In this document: positions 60,827 to 64,000 of the stretch, in pieces | Position numbering within the stretch: the stretch's first letter is position 1 | Layout of the letters: every line of letters starts with the position of its first letter | From: Jejudonia soesokkakensis | Lineage (GTDB): Bacteria > Bacteroidota > Bacteroidia > Flavobacteriales > Flavobacteriaceae | DNA: 64,000 nt | Direction of reading: 5' to 3' | NCBI RefSeq assembly: GCF_042664795.1 | Contig: NZ_JBHTBN010000005.1 | Location: 124,001-188,000, forward strand | Translations under genes and position numbers: made by a program | The notes under the pieces: generated by a model | The model's database searches: none | Told to the model about the DNA's origin: nothing | Seen by the model: only the letters and a program-made list of their open reading frames with translations

Positions 60827-62077
60827 ATGCGGAATCCCTACTTTATTATTTGCTGTGTATTTCTTCTATTTTCATGCAAAGAAAATAAGAAGGAAACTCA
60901 TCAACTGCCTACAGTTGAACCCCTTTCCGTTATACAACTTTTTGATAATCCTTCAGAAGAGAAGAGCCAATTGCCAAGACTGTTTAGTAACGGAAATGCC
61001 CTTTATTTCTCCTGGGTTACAAGAAAAGATTCGACAGATCACTTACATTTTTCAGTATTAAAAGATAGTACTTGGACACTACCTTCAGAAATTACAAGTG
61101 GAAAAGATTGGTTTACCAATTGGGCCGATTTCCCCGCGATTGCTGAAAATAAGGGTACAGTATTGACAAATATCCTTCAGAAATCGGCAAATGGCACTTA
61201 CACATATGATATAAAATTGAATCTCTATGATGAGACCCTGAAACAAATTCAGGGAGAACAAGATTTTTTTCTACACGATGATGGCACCAAAAGTGAACAC
61301 GGTTTTGTATCGATGCAGCCTTACAATGATGGTTTATTTCAAGTAGCCTGGCTCGATGGAAGAAATACTTCTGCTGCTCATGATTCTGAAACTCATGAAA
61401 GTGCTGGTGCCATGACGTTGAGAACCGCACAAGTCTCCTATAATGGAACGATAGCAAATAGAGTAGAATTGGATAATCGTGTCTGTGATTGTTGCAATAC
61501 TGCAATGGCGATCACTAATAAAGGCCCTGTGGTAGTCTATCGAGACAGAAGTGATGATGATATTCGGGATATTTCTATTACCAGATTGATAGATAGCATT
61601 TGGACAAAACCTGAAACCATACACAAGGATAACTGGAAGATTGCGGGTTGTCCTGTAAATGGACCGGCAGTTGATGCCTTAGATGATCATCTTGCCGTCG
61701 CATGGTTTACTGCAAAAAATGATAAGCCAAAAGTACACGTTATATTTTCAGAAGATAACGGAGAAACGTTTGATATCCCAATTCGTGTGGATACAAACGA
61801 AAGTTTAGGGCGGGTAGATCTGGTGATGCTTTCTAAAGAATCGGCTGCAATCGTTTGGATGGAACTATTGGAAGATGAAACCTTGATTCAATTAATAAAA
61901 GTGAATAGCAATGGATCCAGAGGAGAGGTTATGACAGTTTCTAAAACAGATTCATCTCGTGCAAGTGGCTTTCCGCAGTTAGAAAAAGTAGGTGATACCT
62001 TATTTCTGGCCTGGGCGATGCTAAAAGAAGGAGGATCATCCATTAAAACAGCAAAGGTTGCTATTGCGCAACTATAA
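60827..62077 (+). CDS. Beta-propeller (sialidase-like) lipoprotein with CDCC motif
   Basis: 416 aa from ATG. Lipoprotein signal RNPYFIICCVFLLFSCKENK. The rest is beta-rich with sialidase/BNR-like blades (FSEDNGETFDIPIRVDTNES; LPRLFSNGNALYFSWV). A conspicuous VCDCCNTAMAI (Cys220, 222, 223) is followed by a further Cys in IAGCPVNGPAVD; these could bind metal or form disulfides. Annotated relatives are usually called exo-alpha-sialidase by fold only; the sialidase Arg triad is not evident. Confidence 0.7.
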   Translation: MRNPYFIICCVFLLFSCKENKKETHQLPTVEPLSVIQLFDNPSEEKSQLPRLFSNGNALYFSWVTRKDSTDHLHFSVLKDSTWTLPSEITSGKDWFTNWADFPAIAENKGTVLTNILQKSANGTYTYDIKLNLYDETLKQIQGEQDFFLHDDGTKSEHGFVSMQPYNDGLFQVAWLDGRNTSAAHDSETHESAGAMTLRTAQVSYNGTIANRVELDNRVCDCCNTAMAITNKGPVVVYRDRSDDDIRDISITRLIDSIWTKPETIHKDNWKIAGCPVNGPAVDALDDHLAVAWFTAKNDKPKVHVIFSEDNGETFDIPIRVDTNESLGRVDLVMLSKESAAIVWMELLEDETLIQLIKVNSNGSRGEVMTVSKTDSSRASGFPQLEKVGDTLFLAWAMLKEGGSSIKTAKVAIAQL

Positions 62078-62119
62078 CAACGTTTTATACCTAAGACCCA
62101 TAGATTTTAAATCCACTAA

Positions 62120-62191
62120 ATTATTAATATCTCCCTTCTCATAATAGGTCATACGTTTCCGGAGCCAACCACCACGGCAGCTGGCACAAGA
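62120..62191 (+). other. In-frame N-terminal extension of the glycosyltransferase without ATG/GTG/TTG
   Basis: Directly after an in-frame TAA (62117-62119) the frame reads IINISLLIIGHTFPEPTTTA then AGTR, joining the ATG at 62192. This looks like the first strand and loop of GT-B glycosyltransferases (compare ...IGYVFPEP..SAAG.RM). Possible starts are ATT at 62120 or 62123. Confidence 0.6.
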
Positions 62192-63370
62192 ATGATGCAG
62201 CTCATTTCTATTTTTAAAGAGCGGGGTTACACCATAACTTTTGCAAGTACAGCATCCATTTCTGAAAAGTCTCAAAACCTAGAGGAACTTGGAATTTCTT
62301 CAGAAACTATTGAACTTAACAGTTCAAGTTTTGATGTATTTGTTAAAAAACTTGAGCCAACAATCGTCCTTTTTGATCGCTATATTACCGAAGAACAATT
62401 TGGTTGGCGTGTGGCTCAAATGTGCCCAGAAGCACTTCGTATTTTGGATACCGAAGATTTGCATTTTCTACGGAAGGCACGACAGGAAGCTGTAAAAAAT
62501 AATATTCCTGTTACGAAAGCGTATCTATTTACTGAAACAGCAAAACGTGAAATCGCGAGCATCCTTCGTTGTGACCTTTCGCTTATCATTTCTGAAGTTG
62601 AAATGCAGCTTCTAAAAGAGACATTTAAGATCTCTGAAGCTTTTTTACTATACCTGCCTTTTTTGATCGAACCGTTAGCCGCTTCAGAAAAACTCACATT
62701 GCCAACTTTTGATGAAAGACACCATTTTGTTACTATTGGTAATATGTTCCATGCACCCAATGTAGATTCGGTGCTTCAGCTAAAAAAAGAAATCTGGCCA
62801 CAGATTAAAAAGCGATTACCTAAAGCTGAATTGCATGTGTATGGTACGTATGCTTCTCAACAAATTATTCAGCTTCATTCAAAAAAAGAAGGATTTCTAA
62901 TAAAAGGATGGGCACCTTCAGTTAGAGAAGTAATGACACATGCGAGGGTATGTGTAGCGCCAATTCGATTTGGTGCGGGATTAAAAGGCAAACTCATAGA
63001 TGCAATGCAATTTGGGACTCCTTTTGTAACTACCCAAATGGGAGCAGAAGGTATTTTTACTTCGGAAAGTACTTTGGCGTATACAGAAGATAATAATGAA
63101 AAATTTGTGGATACTGCCGTTACTTTATATTCAAATAAAAAAGATTGGTTAGTAGGGCAGCGACTAGGGTTTGCGACGATAGAAAGTCGTTTTAGAAAAA
63201 AAAGTTTCGAACCAATTCTTATGGAGAGGATAAAACATCTTTTGACAAAATTATCTTCTCATAGAAATCAAAACTTTATAGGACAGGTGCTGCAACACCA
63301 TACGTTACAGAGCAGTAAATATCTAAGTAAGTGGATAGAGGAAAAAAATAAAGCATCGGGAATGAGTTAA
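62192..63370 (+). CDS. Glycosyltransferase, GT-B fold (GT4-like)
   Basis: 392 aa from the first ATG, but the real protein probably begins about 23 residues earlier at a non-canonical codon. N-terminal half: MQLISIFKERGYTITFAS and DRYITEEQFGWRVAQMCPEA. C-terminal donor-binding half: HHFVTIGNMFHAPNVDSV, GFLIKGWAPSVREVM, then VCVAPIRFGAGLKGKLIDAM and FGTPFVTT, the usual nucleotide-sugar site. Likely makes surface glycans. Monocistronic, with a terminator about 120 nt downstream. Confidence 0.83.
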   Translation: MMQLISIFKERGYTITFASTASISEKSQNLEELGISSETIELNSSSFDVFVKKLEPTIVLFDRYITEEQFGWRVAQMCPEALRILDTEDLHFLRKARQEAVKNNIPVTKAYLFTETAKREIASILRCDLSLIISEVEMQLLKETFKISEAFLLYLPFLIEPLAASEKLTLPTFDERHHFVTIGNMFHAPNVDSVLQLKKEIWPQIKKRLPKAELHVYGTYASQQIIQLHSKKEGFLIKGWAPSVREVMTHARVCVAPIRFGAGLKGKLIDAMQFGTPFVTTQMGAEGIFTSESTLAYTEDNNEKFVDTAVTLYSNKKDWLVGQRLGFATIESRFRKKSFEPILMERIKHLLTKLSSHRNQNFIGQVLQHHTLQSSKYLSKWIEEKNKASGMS

Positions 63371-63490
63371 TAATTAAACTTTTCGAGTTACAAGATATTA
63401 AGTACAACCCTTACATTGCACTGTCTATTTACTTCACTTAGACATTGTGATTAATTAAAGTTGATTTGGAAGATTAATTGCTATGAAAGA

Positions 63491-63526
63491 AAACCTTCTC
63501 TTCGTCACTGTCGGGAAGGTTTTTTT
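63491..63526 (+). terminator. Terminator between glycosyltransferase and M14 peptidase genes
   Basis: AAACCTTC / GAAGGTTT with a 16-nt loop and five more T. Preceded by ATTGCTATGAAA (63477-63488), a 12-mer also present before the orphan terminator at 42915. Confidence 0.75.
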
Positions 63527-63550
63527 GATGCTGTTTGTTGTGCCTAAAAA

Positions 63551-64000
63551 TTATAATGTGAATTTGTTATTGTTTACAAAAAAGATAGCATTGACAAAGA
63601 GTAACTTTCCGTTTTCCCAGAAAGATCGAAATAGTACATCATCGACCATATAGATCATACTTCCACTTCCCATGCGCTCTTCTGCGAACACAACAGAATT
63701 TGTTAACCCTTTAGTGGCTTTTTCACCTGCAAATCCAGATACAACTACAGGAGTATCCTTGATATATCCTACATTATATCCACTATCTAAAAAAGCATAA
63801 GAAGTTCCTCCTAATTTTAAAGAGTAGTAGTCTTTATCGTATCCAAACGCCATTGGGTGTGTTACATCCAGTGTTGTTTTAAAAATGCTTCCTGTAATTA
63901 GATTGGGTACCTGCGCACGTTCACGTTGGTCATATGGGATTAAATTATCTGCTGAATTTTCTTCTTTTTCTTCAGAATCGTCTTCATCTTTATTAGAAGT
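63551..64000 (-). CDS. C-terminus of M14-family zinc carboxypeptidase-like protein (5' end outside window)
   Basis: About 149 C-terminal residues; the frame is open to the right edge. It shows an acidic stretch (SNKDEDDSEEKEEN), then QVPNLITGSIFKTTLDVTHP and the ending MVDDVLFRSFWENGKLLF with VNAIFFVNNNKF. This tail is characteristic of large (800+ aa) Bacteroidetes M14 peptidases, where it follows the catalytic domain. The zinc-binding catalytic part is outside the window, so the assignment rests on the tail alone. Confidence 0.7.
   Translation of the reverse strand, partial: TSNKDEDDSEEKEENSADNLIPYDQRERAQVPNLITGSIFKTTLDVTHPMAFGYDKDYYSLKLGGTSYAFLDSGYNVGYIKDTPVVVSGFAGEKATKGLTNSVVFAEERMGSGSMIYMVDDVLFRSFWENGKLLFVNAIFFVNNNKFTL

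Noticed and set aside
61113..61505. 130-codon minus-strand ORF opposite the CDCC lipoprotein gene
   Set aside because: His/Tyr/Cys-rich translation without any domain pattern; the plus-strand frame has a signal peptide and a -7 element.
62072..62275. 67-codon minus-strand ORF across the glycosyltransferase start
   Set aside because: It is the complement of the conserved GT-B N-terminus; the Cys/Arg-rich sequence is not convincing.
1..64000. CRISPR array, IS element, integron or prophage
   Set aside because: No regularly spaced direct repeats, no transposase, integrase or phage genes on either strand; gene content is core chromosome throughout.

Overview
The window is AT-rich chromosomal DNA from a member of the Bacteroidetes, most likely a Flavobacteriaceae species. 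The evidence is two SusC/SusD outer-membrane uptake pairs, two secreted proteins ending in type IX secretion sorting domains, the Bacteroidetes-only DUF4295 protein beside rpmB-rpmG, zinc-free versions of several ribosomal proteins, and many promoters with the Bacteroidetes -7 element TAnnTTTG instead of TATAAT. I see no IS element, prophage, CRISPR array, tRNA or rRNA.

Layout. 1-11.3 kb (minus strand): the start of an rlmB-like rRNA methyltransferase, two susC-susD operons with no enzyme genes beside them, and an Omp85/TamA-like outer-membrane protein. 11.4-28.8 kb (plus strand): one ribosomal protein super-cluster joining str, S10, spc and alpha (rpsL to rplQ, with fusA, secY, infA and rpoA). 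It lacks tuf, adk and map and is interrupted by several structured intergenic stretches that look like leader RNAs. 28.9-37.1 kb: a T9SS-secreted protein, carA, eno, a minus-strand membrane/stress operon (SLC13-type transporter, MscS channel, PA2169-family four-helix protein) and citrate synthase. 37.2-39.2 kb: two guanidine-modifying-superfamily hydrolases (DDAH/arginine-deiminase type, then CtlX-like) that could convert an arginine derivative to citrulline and then ornithine.

39.2-54.5 kb: SDR-DUF2867 protein, htpG, fabH, a CoA-binding protein, a sodium/solute symporter, an 831-residue BNR-repeat T9SS protein, recR, a family 2 glycosyltransferase, a 2-oxoacid dehydrogenase E2, a periplasmic thioredoxin-like protein, a DnaQ-type exonuclease, an FAH-family hydrolase and an Hpt protein. 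54.5-64 kb: cinA, rpmB-rpmG-DUF4295, ftsY, a SET-domain protein, a beta-lactamase-fold lipoprotein, rimO, a beta-propeller lipoprotein, a glycosyltransferase with no canonical start codon, and the end of an M14 peptidase.

The least explained parts are non-coding: structured gaps ahead of rplC, rpsH, rpsD and rplQ; a branched-looking palindromic element at 56513-56593; tandem hairpins over the DUF4295 start; two terminators with no gene in front of them (possible sRNAs); and a shared 28-bp promoter block ahead of both susC genes. All structures were found by eye; none was folded or searched.
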